Part shown: in pieces, positions 51,941-60,498 of the stretch
Layout: every line of letters starts with the position of its first letter
Position numbering within the stretch: the stretch's first letter is position 1
Assembly (NCBI GenBank): GCA_963691905.1
Contig: OY829892.1
Coordinates: 124,001 to 188,000, forward strand
From: QGON01 sp963691905
GTDB lineage: Bacteria > Pseudomonadota > Gammaproteobacteria > Chromatiales > Chromatiaceae
Reading direction: 5' to 3'
DNA length: 64,000 bases
Made by a program: the position numbers and the translations under genes
The notes under the pieces: generated by a model
Seen by the model: only the letters and a program-made list of their open reading frames with translations
Told to the model about the DNA's origin: nothing
Database searches by the model: none

Positions 51941-52521
51941 TGAAAAGCTCATGCAGAATATCGTTTCTGTTGCTATCAACCCTGCTGCCCCTATCAGGCA
52001 GTTTATACGCCGCAAACTATGTCATCGACACCAAGGGATCCCACGCCTCGATACAGTTCAAGATCCCACATCTCGGCTATAGCCTGCTGCTTGGCCGCTT
52101 CGAAAAGTTCAGTGGAAAATTCAGCTATGACGAAAAGAATCCATCAAACGCCGGTGCCGAGGTAATTATCAATACGGCCAGTGTCGACTCTAACCATGCA
52201 GAACGGGACAAACATCTGCGAAGCGAGGATTTTCTCTTTGTTAAACGCTACCCGGAAGCCCGTTTCGTGAGCACCGGTTACCTTTCAAATGGCGATAGTA
52301 GCGGCACCTTAAAAGGCAACCTGACCCTGCGTGGTGTGACAAAACCGATCAGCATCGATGTTAGGCAAATCGGCGCAGGCAAGGATCCCTGGGGTGGTTT
52401 CCGTCGTGGTTTCGAGGGGCACACGAAGTTGAAACTTTCTGACTACAACATCGACTTCAACATTGGTCCGGCTTCCAAAGAGGTCGAGTTGGGTCTCTAT
52501 GTAGAGGGCATCAGACAATAG
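51940..52521 (+). CDS. yceI: YceI-family protein
   Basis: 193 residues with signal peptide (ISFLLLSTLLPLSGSLYA), then YVIDTKGSHASIQFKIPHLGYSLLLGRF, ERDKHLRSEDFLFVKRYPEARFVST and KGNLTLRGVTKPISID. Periplasmic lipocalin-like isoprenoid binder. Paired with cytochrome b561, which suggests a quinone-related role. Confidence 0.93.
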   Translation: MKSSCRISFLLLSTLLPLSGSLYAANYVIDTKGSHASIQFKIPHLGYSLLLGRFEKFSGKFSYDEKNPSNAGAEVIINTASVDSNHAERDKHLRSEDFLFVKRYPEARFVSTGYLSNGDSSGTLKGNLTLRGVTKPISIDVRQIGAGKDPWGGFRRGFEGHTKLKLSDYNIDFNIGPASKEVELGLYVEGIRQ

Positions 52522-52526
52522 TCAAA

Positions 52527-52622
52527 CGGTCGGAGTCGATTCCTGTTCTGACCAGAGAGTAAAACCAGCGATGACAATATTTCCGTCATTGCCGGTTCTG
52601 CATACCTGAATCGACTCCGGCC
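52527..52622. repeat. Inverted repeat with CGGAGTCGATTC arms
   Basis: GGTCGGAGTCGATTC at 52527 and GAATCGACTCCGGCC ending at 52622 form an inverted repeat around about 65 bases. GGTCGGAGTC also occurs at 20325. It lies between the convergent yceI and anti-sigma genes. Confidence 0.55.
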
Positions 52623-52689
52623 ACTACTGCTCACCGAGAGAGAGTATCACTGAAGCCCCATCTCATGACTCCTGTGATTTGGATGGCAA

Positions 52690-53376
52690 TCAAATGCTGG
52701 TCAAACCACCCTCAAAGACGAACTCTCCACTGGGTTTAGTCGCCGGCAGTTCCGCAACCGGCTCAATACTGATCTTGAAGCGACTGTCACTTCGCAGGGA
52801 TACGGGTACATTCATCCGTTCGGCACCACGTTCGGGTAATATGCCCACCGACACCAACCGTCCATCGCCGGTCTCCATCCAGAGCTGACAGACCTTATTT
52901 TTCGGCACCCGGGTAGGCGCCACTGCCTTCACATGCAGTTGTCCACCAGAACCGGCAGTGCCTATGATCCAGCCCGCCTGGGACTGATCGTTCATCACTA
53001 CAAGCACCCGGTCCATCTCGAACTCAGCACGGTCAATGCCGAAGAGGGTAAGCGTCAGCACCATCACCAGGCTGGCCATGACCAAACCCAGATTGCGCCA
53101 GAAACCAAGACTGTTCAAGATCCCCGCCTTCTCCGGCCGGGATGAAGGATCAAGGCGTTGTTCAATATTGCGCCAGACATCAACAGGCGGCCTCACAGGC
53201 TCAATTGCCTCCAACATGGGGGCAAACCGCTGTTCCCAGGCCGACACCTCGGCCTGCAACGCAGTGTCCTCTTTCAGGCGATGTTCAAAATCAGCCTGTC
53301 TCTCACCCTGCAGGGTGCCAAGCACATATTCACCCGCCAGATCAGAGGCTGGCATTTTTTGATTCTGCTGTGTCAT
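52690..53376 (-). CDS. Anti-sigma factor (RskA type)
   Basis: 228 residues: an N-terminal cytoplasmic part with a zinc-less anti-sigma domain (LAGEYVLGTLQGERQADFEHRL), a membrane helix (LGLVMASLVMVLTLTLFGI) and a periplasmic RskA C-terminal domain (GGQLHVKAVAPTRVPKNKVCQLWMETGDGRLVSVGILP). It overlaps the sigma factor stop by ATGA, the usual coupled pair. Confidence 0.9.
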   Translation of the reverse strand: MTQQNQKMPASDLAGEYVLGTLQGERQADFEHRLKEDTALQAEVSAWEQRFAPMLEAIEPVRPPVDVWRNIEQRLDPSSRPEKAGILNSLGFWRNLGLVMASLVMVLTLTLFGIDRAEFEMDRVLVVMNDQSQAGWIIGTAGSGGQLHVKAVAPTRVPKNKVCQLWMETGDGRLVSVGILPERGAERMNVPVSLRSDSRFKISIEPVAELPATKPSGEFVFEGGLTSI

Positions 53377-53957
53377 GATTCAAGACACCTCTTCAGTTGT
53401 TCAAGTCCACGACGTATCCATGTCTTGACCGTACCCAGTGGCGTTCCCGTCTGGCTCGCCAGCTCCTCATGGGTCAGCCCCTTGAAGTAGGCCAGGGCGA
53501 TAACCTGGCGCTGCTGGCTCTTTATCTGTTCCAGACAATCGTTGAGACGACGCCCTTCATCACTCTGCTGCAACCGCTCCAGCGGCATCGTTTTGCTGCC
53601 CGACGCTTCGAGCAGCTTTTCCGGCTCCGCCATCTGCACCTCGCGGCGACGTCGACGCAGCAGATCCAGTGCCTGGTTGCGCGCAATGGTTGCCATCCAG
53701 GTAGTCGGCGCGGCCAGGTAAGGACGGTAGCTGTCTGCACTGTTCCATATCTTGATATAGGCCTCCTGCAAACAGTCCTGCGCCCACGTGTCTCTAACTA
53801 AGATACGCAGGATAACGCCATATAGTTTCGCCGAAGTCATCTCATACAGCTGGGCAAATGCCCTGCGGTCTTTCAGCGTGCAGGCGGCAAGCAACGCTTT
53901 CAGCTGCTCGTTGCGCGCTGCATTCGCAATTTTCGGGTCGATCTCCCCGGCTGCCAT
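53373..53957 (-). CDS. ECF sigma-70 factor
   Basis: 194 residues: region 2 LKDRRAFAQLYEMTSAKLYGVILRIL with DCLQEAYIKIWNSADSYRP, ATTWMATIARNQALDLLRRRRRE, and region 4 SQQRQVIALAYFKGLTHEELASQTGTPLGTVKTWIRRGLEQLKRCL. ATG at 53957 has AAGGAG 6 bases upstream. SigK/RskA-like group; signal unknown. Confidence 0.95.
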   Translation of the reverse strand: MAAGEIDPKIANAARNEQLKALLAACTLKDRRAFAQLYEMTSAKLYGVILRILVRDTWAQDCLQEAYIKIWNSADSYRPYLAAPTTWMATIARNQALDLLRRRRREVQMAEPEKLLEASGSKTMPLERLQQSDEGRRLNDCLEQIKSQQRQVIALAYFKGLTHEELASQTGTPLGTVKTWIRRGLEQLKRCLES

Positions 53958-54043
53958 GTAAACTCCTTCAGAGACATTGCATTCAGATCTCCTGCAAGAG
54001 TAATGGTAGCCGCGCAAAGGAGCAAGAACCGGCCAACTTATTC

Positions 54044-54176
54044 AGTGTCCACCCGGAAACAATGTTTTAACCACAAAGGACACGAAGAGCGCGAAGGTAA
54101 AAGATTGATTAGCAATAAATTTTCTTCGTGTACTTCGTGCGCTTCGTGGTTAGATATGGGTTTCCGGATAGACACT
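54044..54176. repeat. MITE-like inverted repeat
   Basis: Left AGTGTCCACCCGGAAAC (54044-54060) and right GTTTCCGGATAGACACT (near 54160-54176) are imperfect inverted ends; inside is AACCACAAAGGACACGAAG and CTTCGTGCGCTTCGTGGTT, a common intergenic palindrome type. The right end touches the stop of the serine hydrolase gene. Confidence 0.6.
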
Positions 54177-55944
54177 ATTTATCTTCGATCGGTTCACCCA
54201 TATAACCGGAGAACCTTATGCACTGCTTGCCGTCCACCTCCACGATGCGCACGGTTTCCCCCCGCCCTCTACCCAGTCCCTCTATGACCGCCTCAGTGGC
54301 GGAGACGGGCTTCAGCGGGACACGAATAGAACTGTCGGAGAGGTGGGGCGCTTTATAATGGAGGCAGAGCACCCCGCTTTCAGTACTCAGCCGCAGATCC
54401 TCGATGCTGAACTCGCCATCAGGGTTGATCGTTCGGTAACTGCCGGTGCGCTTTCTCCAGACCTCATCCCAGGGCTGTGATTCAATTCGGCTGCCGAGCA
54501 CATACTCCTGGCCGTCCCGCTCCGCCACCAGCACCTCCAGATCATTGGTAGTGCGGGAACGGAAACGCATTTCACCCAGCACTCTGTAGGAGGGGGGCAG
54601 GCTTGCTGCGCTCTCAGGTGTCAACCCGAGGCTGCCGTCATCAAACCGCACCATATCCAGGACTCGTTCGATGATGCAGGCGCAAAGGCGAGGATGTTCA
54701 GGATCCACCATCAGCAGTCCAAGATCGGTTGCATAACCGCCTGAAGGGGTCTCGGGCAATGCAGCCATTATTTTCGGCGATCGAATCGGCGCCGGTTCGC
54801 CAGCCGTTCCGCGCACCTTTACCGCGAGTGCCAGAATCGTCGCCGCAAGTTTGCGGGCTGCCTTGTTGCTGCCCGCACCATTGGCAAGCACCACCACGCC
54901 AAGCTCATGATCCGGCAACATTGCCATCTCTGCGCCAAACAGCATTGTGCTGCCACCATGACGCACCACCCGCCCGAGCAGTTGGTCATCCTCAATAAAC
55001 CAGCCCAGCCCAGGGGAGTAACCCAGCGCAATCTGACCCTTTGCCGTCTGCGAGGTCCACATTTCCAAAATCATTGCAGTATCGATATTGGGTATCCGTC
55101 CAAGCAACAGGGACTGCATCAGGTGTCCAAGATCTTTGGCGCTGCTGTAGAGTCCCAATGCCGGGGTATCCCTTAGTGGCGGCTGCGGCCTGACCAGACC
55201 ATCCAGATGCCCGGCGGCTAACTTCTCACCCATTGCGAGCGTCAATTCATAGCCGCTACCCTGCATATCCAAAGGCTGAAAAATATTCTGCTTCATGTAT
55301 TCAGCAAATGTCATCCTGGACTTCTGCTCAACCAGATGGCCGAGCAGATCGTAACCGAGATTGGAATAACTGTAGACACTGTCCACCGCATAGGCGATGT
55401 ACTCTTCATGCAGCAGTGTTGTGACCTGCGTAAACGGGGTCGACGTATACATGCCTTTGCGCAGATCGCTGGGCAGGCCACTGCGATGACTCAGCAGTTG
55501 CCGTGGTGTGATGACGACCGCTTCAGCATCATGACTGCGAATGGAAAAACCGTCGAGCTGACGGCTGATGGAATCATCAAGAGAGAGACGTTGCTGTCCG
55601 CCCAGCTGCATGACAGCCAAGGCTGTCAGTGGCTTGCTCAAGGAGCCGACACGATAGATGGTTTCAGCACCTGCCAGGGTGCCTTTTTGCATATCCGCCT
55701 TGCCGAAGCCTTCGATCCAAAGGGGGCCGTTTCGGTCCACCAACGCCACACTCAATCCCGGCAACAGATCTTCATCCAGCATGCCCTGGATCAGTTTTTT
55801 CGCTTCGACCCGCACCGGTTCCATCTCATCCACAGGCAAAACGGCATCGGATCGCAGTTCACTTTTTTGTGGCACACAGGCCATCAGCAGCAGGCTGAAC
55901 CCGCCAAGCAATAGGCGTGTTAGAGAATGATGGCGCATCTGCAT
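54175..55944 (-). CDS. Lipoprotein serine hydrolase (beta-lactamase/PBP-like)
   Basis: 589 residues. Lipobox LLMACVP; a class-C beta-lactamase fold with SxxK in YRVGSLSKPLTALAVMQ, the YxN in VYSYSNLGYDLLG, a late HGG in VVRHGGSTMLFGAEMA, and ALGYSPGLGWF. A further beta-rich domain of about 170 residues follows. Likely a periplasmic D-Ala peptidase or esterase rather than a resistance enzyme. ATG at 55944, or 55938 two codons later. Confidence 0.88.
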   Translation of the reverse strand: MQMRHHSLTRLLLGGFSLLLMACVPQKSELRSDAVLPVDEMEPVRVEAKKLIQGMLDEDLLPGLSVALVDRNGPLWIEGFGKADMQKGTLAGAETIYRVGSLSKPLTALAVMQLGGQQRLSLDDSISRQLDGFSIRSHDAEAVVITPRQLLSHRSGLPSDLRKGMYTSTPFTQVTTLLHEEYIAYAVDSVYSYSNLGYDLLGHLVEQKSRMTFAEYMKQNIFQPLDMQGSGYELTLAMGEKLAAGHLDGLVRPQPPLRDTPALGLYSSAKDLGHLMQSLLLGRIPNIDTAMILEMWTSQTAKGQIALGYSPGLGWFIEDDQLLGRVVRHGGSTMLFGAEMAMLPDHELGVVVLANGAGSNKAARKLAATILALAVKVRGTAGEPAPIRSPKIMAALPETPSGGYATDLGLLMVDPEHPRLCACIIERVLDMVRFDDGSLGLTPESAASLPPSYRVLGEMRFRSRTTNDLEVLVAERDGQEYVLGSRIESQPWDEVWRKRTGSYRTINPDGEFSIEDLRLSTESGVLCLHYKAPHLSDSSIRVPLKPVSATEAVIEGLGRGRGETVRIVEVDGKQCIRFSGYMGEPIEDK

Positions 55945-56007
55945 GTTATCGGTGGGTTGCAAAGCCTGTACGGGGCAGGACTTCCACCCCGTCAGGCCAT
56001 CAACTGT

Positions 56008-56289
56008 TTACCAGTCGATACTGTGTCCCTGATCCAAAATGGTGCTGCCATACGCCTCGTTACTGCCCCTCTGACCTACATGCCCAGAGGTATTGACACC
56101 ACCCAGACGGACATCACCGTAGGCATCACCGATACCCGGCTGAACCGCTGTGGGCAGAGAAGTGGAGCCAGAGCTACCCACAAAGAGGTCAGGGTTACCA
56201 TCATAACCATTGTATGCAAATTCTGAACTCCCTCCTGCATAGAGATTGGCGGAAAGAAGCAGTGCGGCTGTAAATGCGATTTTTTTCAT
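56008..56289 (-). CDS. Small secreted hypothetical protein
   Basis: 93 residues with a signal peptide (KKIAFTAALLLSANLYA) and a mature part rich in Gly, Ser, Asn and Tyr (AYNGYDGNPDLFVGSSGS, GSNEAYGSTILDQGHSIDW). No family recognised. ATG at 56289 has GAGGAA 8 bases upstream. Probably surface or periplasmic. Confidence 0.75.
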   Translation of the reverse strand: MKKIAFTAALLLSANLYAGGSSEFAYNGYDGNPDLFVGSSGSTSLPTAVQPGIGDAYGDVRLGGVNTSGHVGQRGSNEAYGSTILDQGHSIDW

Positions 56290-56390
56290 GACGAATTCCT
56301 CATCTGGTCAATTATGTCGTTTTGATAACGACTTTCAATAACCTATACGGGGGGCGTCTAAATTCAGATTCAAATTTTTTCGCAGACACA

Positions 56391-56417
56391 AAAAAAGGGG
56401 CCGGAAGGCCCCTTTTT
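56391..56417 (-). terminator. Rho-independent terminator of pnp
   Basis: On the minus strand: GGGGCC, loop TTCC-type turn, GGCCCC, then seven T. It is 21 bases past the pnp stop. Confidence 0.9.
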
Positions 56418-56437
56418 ATCAGCTCAACGAAGGGAGA

Positions 56438-58525
56438 TTACTCTTCGTTTACCGCCTTCATACTCAGGCGGATACGTCCCTGCTTGTCCACTTCGAGGAC
56501 TTTAACCTTGATAACATCTCCTTCAGAGAGCTTATCGCTGACCTTCTCCACCCGCTCGTTGGAGATCTGGGAGATATGTACCAGACCATCCTTGCCGGGA
56601 AGAATGGTGACGAAAGCGCCAAAGTCCATCAGGCGGGCAACCTTGCCCTCGTAGATGGTACCGACTTCGACATCAGCGGTAATCAGTTCGACACGCTTGC
56701 GGGCATCCTCACCTGCCGCCTTGTCAACGGAGAAGATCTTGACCACGCCGTCATCGGTGATATCGACGGTAGCGCCTGTCTCTTCTGTGATGGAGCGGAT
56801 GGTGGCGCCACCCTTGCCGATCACGTCACGGATCTTGTCCGGGTTGATACGCAGCTCGATGATACGTGGCGCATGCTCGGACATCTGCTCACGGTGGGAG
56901 TCGATGACGCTGTTCATCTCACCCAGGATATGCATCCGGCCCTCTTTGGCCTGCCCCAGGGCGATCTCCATGATCTCCTTGGTGATGCCGTCGATCTTGA
57001 TGTCCATCTGCAGTGCGTTGATACCGTCACTGGTACCGGCCACCTTGAAGTCCATGTCTCCGAGATGATCCTCGTCGCCCATGATATCGGTGAGTACGGC
57101 AAACCGCTCATCTTCCTTGATCAGACCCATCGCCACGCCGGCAACAGGTGCCTTGATCGGTACGCCGGCATCCATCAGCGACAGACTGGTGCCGCAGACC
57201 GATGCCATGGAGGAGGAGCCGTTGGACTCAGTAATCTCCGAGACTACGCGGATGGCATAGGGGAAATCGGTGATGGTCGGCATGCAGGCCATGACGCCGC
57301 GCTTGGCCAAGCGACCGTGGCCGATTTCACGCCGTTTCGGGCTGCCTACACGACCTGTCTCACCTACGCAGAAGGGAGGGAAGTTGTAGTGCAGCATGAA
57401 GGGTTCGCGGTAGGAGCCGTCGAGGGCGTCGATGATCTGAGAATCACGCTCGGTGCCGAGGGTGGTCACCACCAGGGCCTGGGTCTCACCACGGGTAAAC
57501 AGGGCGGAACCGTGGGTGCGGGGCAGGACGCCGGTACGCACGCTGATGGGACGCACAGTGGTGGTATCGCGACCATCGATGCGGGGCTCGCCTTCGAGGA
57601 TACGGCCACGCACGGTTGTCTTTTTCAGCTTCTCGATAACACCCTTGACGTCACCCTCGTCCCAGCGGGCATCTTCACCGCCGCAGAGTGCTGCAACGGT
57701 CTCGACGACCACCGATTTGATGGCGGCGTAGCGCTCCATCTTGTCGGCAACCTGATAGGCACTGCCGATGCCTTCGCCGGCAGCAGCCTCGACGGCAGCC
57801 ACCAGATCGGCGTCCACTTCAGGAACTGCGTATTCAGCAGGGGTATTTCCAACCTCGGCGGCCAGTTCCTTGATCGCCTGCAGCGCAACCTGCTGCTGCT
57901 CGTGCCCGAAGAGCACTGCACCCAGCATAATCTCTTCAGACAGCTCACGCGCCTCGGATTCGACCATCAGTACCGCATATTCGGTGCCGGAGACGATCAG
58001 ATCCAGATCGGTTGCATCGCTCAAGCCGGTGCTGGGGGTATTCAGAATGTACTCACCATCCTTGTATCCCACACGGGCCGCGCTCACCGGGCCATTGAAC
58101 GGCAGGCCGGAGATCGCCAGCGCAGCGGAGGCGCCGATCAACGAGGGGATCTCGGGATCAACCGCTGGATTCAGGGACATCACAGTGATGATCACCTGCA
58201 CCTCGGTAGTGTACCCCTTGGGGAACAGCGGGCGGATCGGACGATCGATCAGTCGTGATGTGAGGATCTCCTTCTCGCTGGGACGCCCCTCACGCCGGAA
58301 AAAGCCGCCGGGTATATTGCCGGCAGCATAGGTCTTCTCCTGATAGTCCACGGTAAGTGGAAAAAAGTCCCGACCGGGATCATTGCGACCGGCAACAACG
58401 GTAACCTGAACGACGGTATCGTCCATGTTGACCATGACGGCGCCGTCGGCCTGGCGGGCAATCTCGCCAGTCTCGATGGTGACCTTATTGTCGCCCCACT
58501 GAAATTCTTTTTTGATCAGAGTCAC
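56438..58525 (-). CDS. pnp: Polynucleotide phosphorylase
   Basis: 695 residues, normal length. Two RNase PH cores (GREGRPSEKEILTSRLIDRPIRPLFP; GQAKEGRMHILGEM), KH domain (IRDVIGKGGATIRSITEETGATVDI) and S1 domain (YEGKVARLMDFGAFVTILPGKDGLVHISQ). 3'-to-5' phosphorolytic RNase of the degradosome. Directly after rpsO, in the usual order. Confidence 0.97.
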   Translation of the reverse strand: MTLIKKEFQWGDNKVTIETGEIARQADGAVMVNMDDTVVQVTVVAGRNDPGRDFFPLTVDYQEKTYAAGNIPGGFFRREGRPSEKEILTSRLIDRPIRPLFPKGYTTEVQVIITVMSLNPAVDPEIPSLIGASAALAISGLPFNGPVSAARVGYKDGEYILNTPSTGLSDATDLDLIVSGTEYAVLMVESEARELSEEIMLGAVLFGHEQQQVALQAIKELAAEVGNTPAEYAVPEVDADLVAAVEAAAGEGIGSAYQVADKMERYAAIKSVVVETVAALCGGEDARWDEGDVKGVIEKLKKTTVRGRILEGEPRIDGRDTTTVRPISVRTGVLPRTHGSALFTRGETQALVVTTLGTERDSQIIDALDGSYREPFMLHYNFPPFCVGETGRVGSPKRREIGHGRLAKRGVMACMPTITDFPYAIRVVSEITESNGSSSMASVCGTSLSLMDAGVPIKAPVAGVAMGLIKEDERFAVLTDIMGDEDHLGDMDFKVAGTSDGINALQMDIKIDGITKEIMEIALGQAKEGRMHILGEMNSVIDSHREQMSEHAPRIIELRINPDKIRDVIGKGGATIRSITEETGATVDITDDGVVKIFSVDKAAGEDARKRVELITADVEVGTIYEGKVARLMDFGAFVTILPGKDGLVHISQISNERVEKVSDKLSEGDVIKVKVLEVDKQGRIRLSMKAVNEE

Positions 58526-58555
58526 TGTCTCTTCCTCAGTGCAGATAAGGCCGGA

Positions 58556-58825
58556 TTAACGGCGCAGGCCAAGGCGGGAGATCAGATCGCGATAGCGCTC
58601 CGCATCCTTGCTCTTGAGATAGTCAAGCAGCTTACGGCGGGAGTTGACCATACGGACCAGACCCTGGCGGGAGTGGTGATCCTGCTTGTGCTGCTTGAAG
58701 TGTTCGGTGAGATAGGTGATACGGGAGGTCAGCAGGGCTACCTGCACCTCTGGGGAACCGGTATCACCGGGGCCACGTTTATACTCTTCCACGATGGCTT
58801 TTTTATCTTCTGAGCTCATTGTCAT
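58556..58825 (-). CDS. rpsO: Ribosomal protein S15
   Basis: 89 residues: SSEDKKAIVEEYKRGPGDTGSPEVQVALLTSRI, ends RYRDLISRLGLRR. Binds 16S rRNA. 30 bases before pnp. Confidence 0.98.
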   Translation of the reverse strand: MTMSSEDKKAIVEEYKRGPGDTGSPEVQVALLTSRITYLTEHFKQHKQDHHSRQGLVRMVNSRRKLLDYLKSKDAERYRDLISRLGLRR

Positions 58826-59152
58826 GACGCTGTACTCCTATGGGTTACGTCTCTATAAATATGGCCATTTTTAAGATCTCCTCCAACAATGAGTTCAGGG
58901 GAGTCCGACCGTCTTGATAAATCTGTACCGAAGCGCTCAATTGGCACTCCAGTGAGCCGCGAATTATGCGCGGATTGTGTCTGAATCGCAATTAAATCAG
59001 TAATATGGTTAGTATTCACCTGCAGAACGCAGGGTGTGCCGTGCGCACCATGATGACTGCTTATTCTGGTGCGCACGGCACACCCTACGCGATGAATCAT
59101 GCGCCCCTTCATCTTTTCAGGATAGTTTGAGTTCCGAAACTTGAGTTAGAAA
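58826..59152. other. Intergenic stretch between truB and rpsO
   Basis: 327 bases with no gene seen. It holds the rpsO/pnp promoter and leader and a class-3 REP palindrome at 59030-59088. Confidence 0.6.
59030..59088. repeat. REP palindrome, class 3
   Basis: CAGGGTGTGCCGTGCGCACC, loop, GGTGCGCACGGCACACCCTA: near-perfect inverted repeat, sister of 46532-46588. Confidence 0.85.
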
Positions 59153-60076
59153 TCAGTGATTCGTCTGCAGCAACCGTTTGGGCGCCACGCGGCCATCATC
59201 CAGAATCTGTCCAACACCGAGAAAATCCACCTCATTGGCATAGAGACGAACCCAGCCGCTGGTGGGCGCCTTGGGTACCAACACCGGCTGGCCCTGTTTC
59301 AGATAGAAGGCGGCATCCGGTGTGAGGTTGATCTCCGGCCAGTCGGAGAGCGCACTCTCCAGCGGCAACAGCAGCGCATCCATCTCCGCAAACCGGCGCG
59401 CCTCGAAATCCTCTTTTACCTGTTCCAGGGTCACCATCGACTGATCGTCAAATGGACCCACACCGGTGCGGCGTAAACCGCTGACATAAGCGCCGCAGCC
59501 CAATTTGGCGCCGATATCCTCCGCCAGGGTGCGCACATAGGTGCCTTTCGAGCAGTGCACGTACATCTCGAATTCCGGCAGGTCAAAACTGAGCAGATTC
59601 AGGGAGTGGATATGAATGGTGCGGAGTTCGCGCTCTACTTCTATACCCTGGCGTGCCAGCTTATAGAGCCTTTCACCCTTGTGCTTGATGGCTGAGTACA
59701 TGGGCGGCAACTGCTGCTGCTCCCCAAGAAACTCCTGCAGCACGTCCAACAGAGCCGCTTCAGTGACCCCGTCGGCACTGGCGGTTTCCAGGATTTCACC
59801 CTCGGCATCCCCCGTGGTGGTGGTCTCGCCAAGCTTGACCTTCACCCGGTAGTGTTTGTCCGCATCCAGCAGAAAGGCCGACATCTTGGTCGCCTCCCCG
59901 AAACAGATCGGCAGCAGTCCGGTCGCCAGCGGATCCAGACTCCCGGTGTGACCGGCCTTGGCGGCCTTGTAGAGAAACTTGATCTCCTGCAAGGCTTTGT
60001 TGGAGGTAATACCCTCCGGCTTATCCAACAGCAATACCCCACTGATATTGCGTCCTCTGTTTCGACGACGTCCCAT
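59153..60076 (-). CDS. truB: tRNA pseudouridine-55 synthase TruB
   Basis: 307 residues. GVLLLDKPEGITSNKALQEI, catalytic Asp in TGSLDPLATGLLPICFG, and KGTYVRTLAEDIG. C-terminal PUA-like part. Makes Psi55 in tRNA. Order rbfA-truB-rpsO is typical. Confidence 0.97.
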   Translation of the reverse strand: MGRRRNRGRNISGVLLLDKPEGITSNKALQEIKFLYKAAKAGHTGSLDPLATGLLPICFGEATKMSAFLLDADKHYRVKVKLGETTTTGDAEGEILETASADGVTEAALLDVLQEFLGEQQQLPPMYSAIKHKGERLYKLARQGIEVERELRTIHIHSLNLLSFDLPEFEMYVHCSKGTYVRTLAEDIGAKLGCGAYVSGLRRTGVGPFDDQSMVTLEQVKEDFEARRFAEMDALLLPLESALSDWPEINLTPDAAFYLKQGQPVLVPKAPTSGWVRLYANEVDFLGVGQILDDGRVAPKRLLQTNH

Positions 60077-60126
60077 CTTCTGCTCTAGGTAGTTTTTTCT
60101 GAATGAGTTTCCGGCGATTGCCGGGC

Positions 60127-60495
60127 TTATGAATCCGAATGATTTTCGGCGGCGACCGCCTGATCGATCAGGGAAGACAGATGCTCCCCCCGCTCAACCG
60201 ACTCGTCAAAGACGAAATGCAGCTTGGGCACGGTGCGCAACTTGCTCTGTTGTCCCAGCAGATAGCGCAGGTGTCCAGCGGCCTGATTCAGCCGCTTGGC
60301 ACACTCACTGACAGGGAGATCCGTACCCATCACAGTAAAGAAGACCTTGGCCTGGGAGAGATCCCGCACTACCCGAACCTCCTGGATGGTGACCATGCCC
60401 AGCCCAGGATCCTTCATCTCTTCACGGACGAGATCCGCCAGATCCCGCTGCAGCTGGGAGCCGATACGATCGGTGCGCTTGAAATCCTGCGCCAT
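60127..60495 (-). CDS. rbfA: Ribosome-binding factor A
   Basis: 122 residues: RTDRIGSQLQRDLADLVREEMKDPGLGMVTI, KVFFTVMG, and LRTVPKLHFVFDESVERGEHLSSLID. KH-fold 30S maturation factor. Confidence 0.97.
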   Translation of the reverse strand: MAQDFKRTDRIGSQLQRDLADLVREEMKDPGLGMVTIQEVRVVRDLSQAKVFFTVMGTDLPVSECAKRLNQAAGHLRYLLGQQSKLRTVPKLHFVFDESVERGEHLSSLIDQAVAAENHSDS

Positions 60496-60498
60496 TGT

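Noticed and set aside
56576..58258. A 560-codon plus-strand open frame.
   Set aside because: Antisense to pnp; low-complexity composition and no domain.
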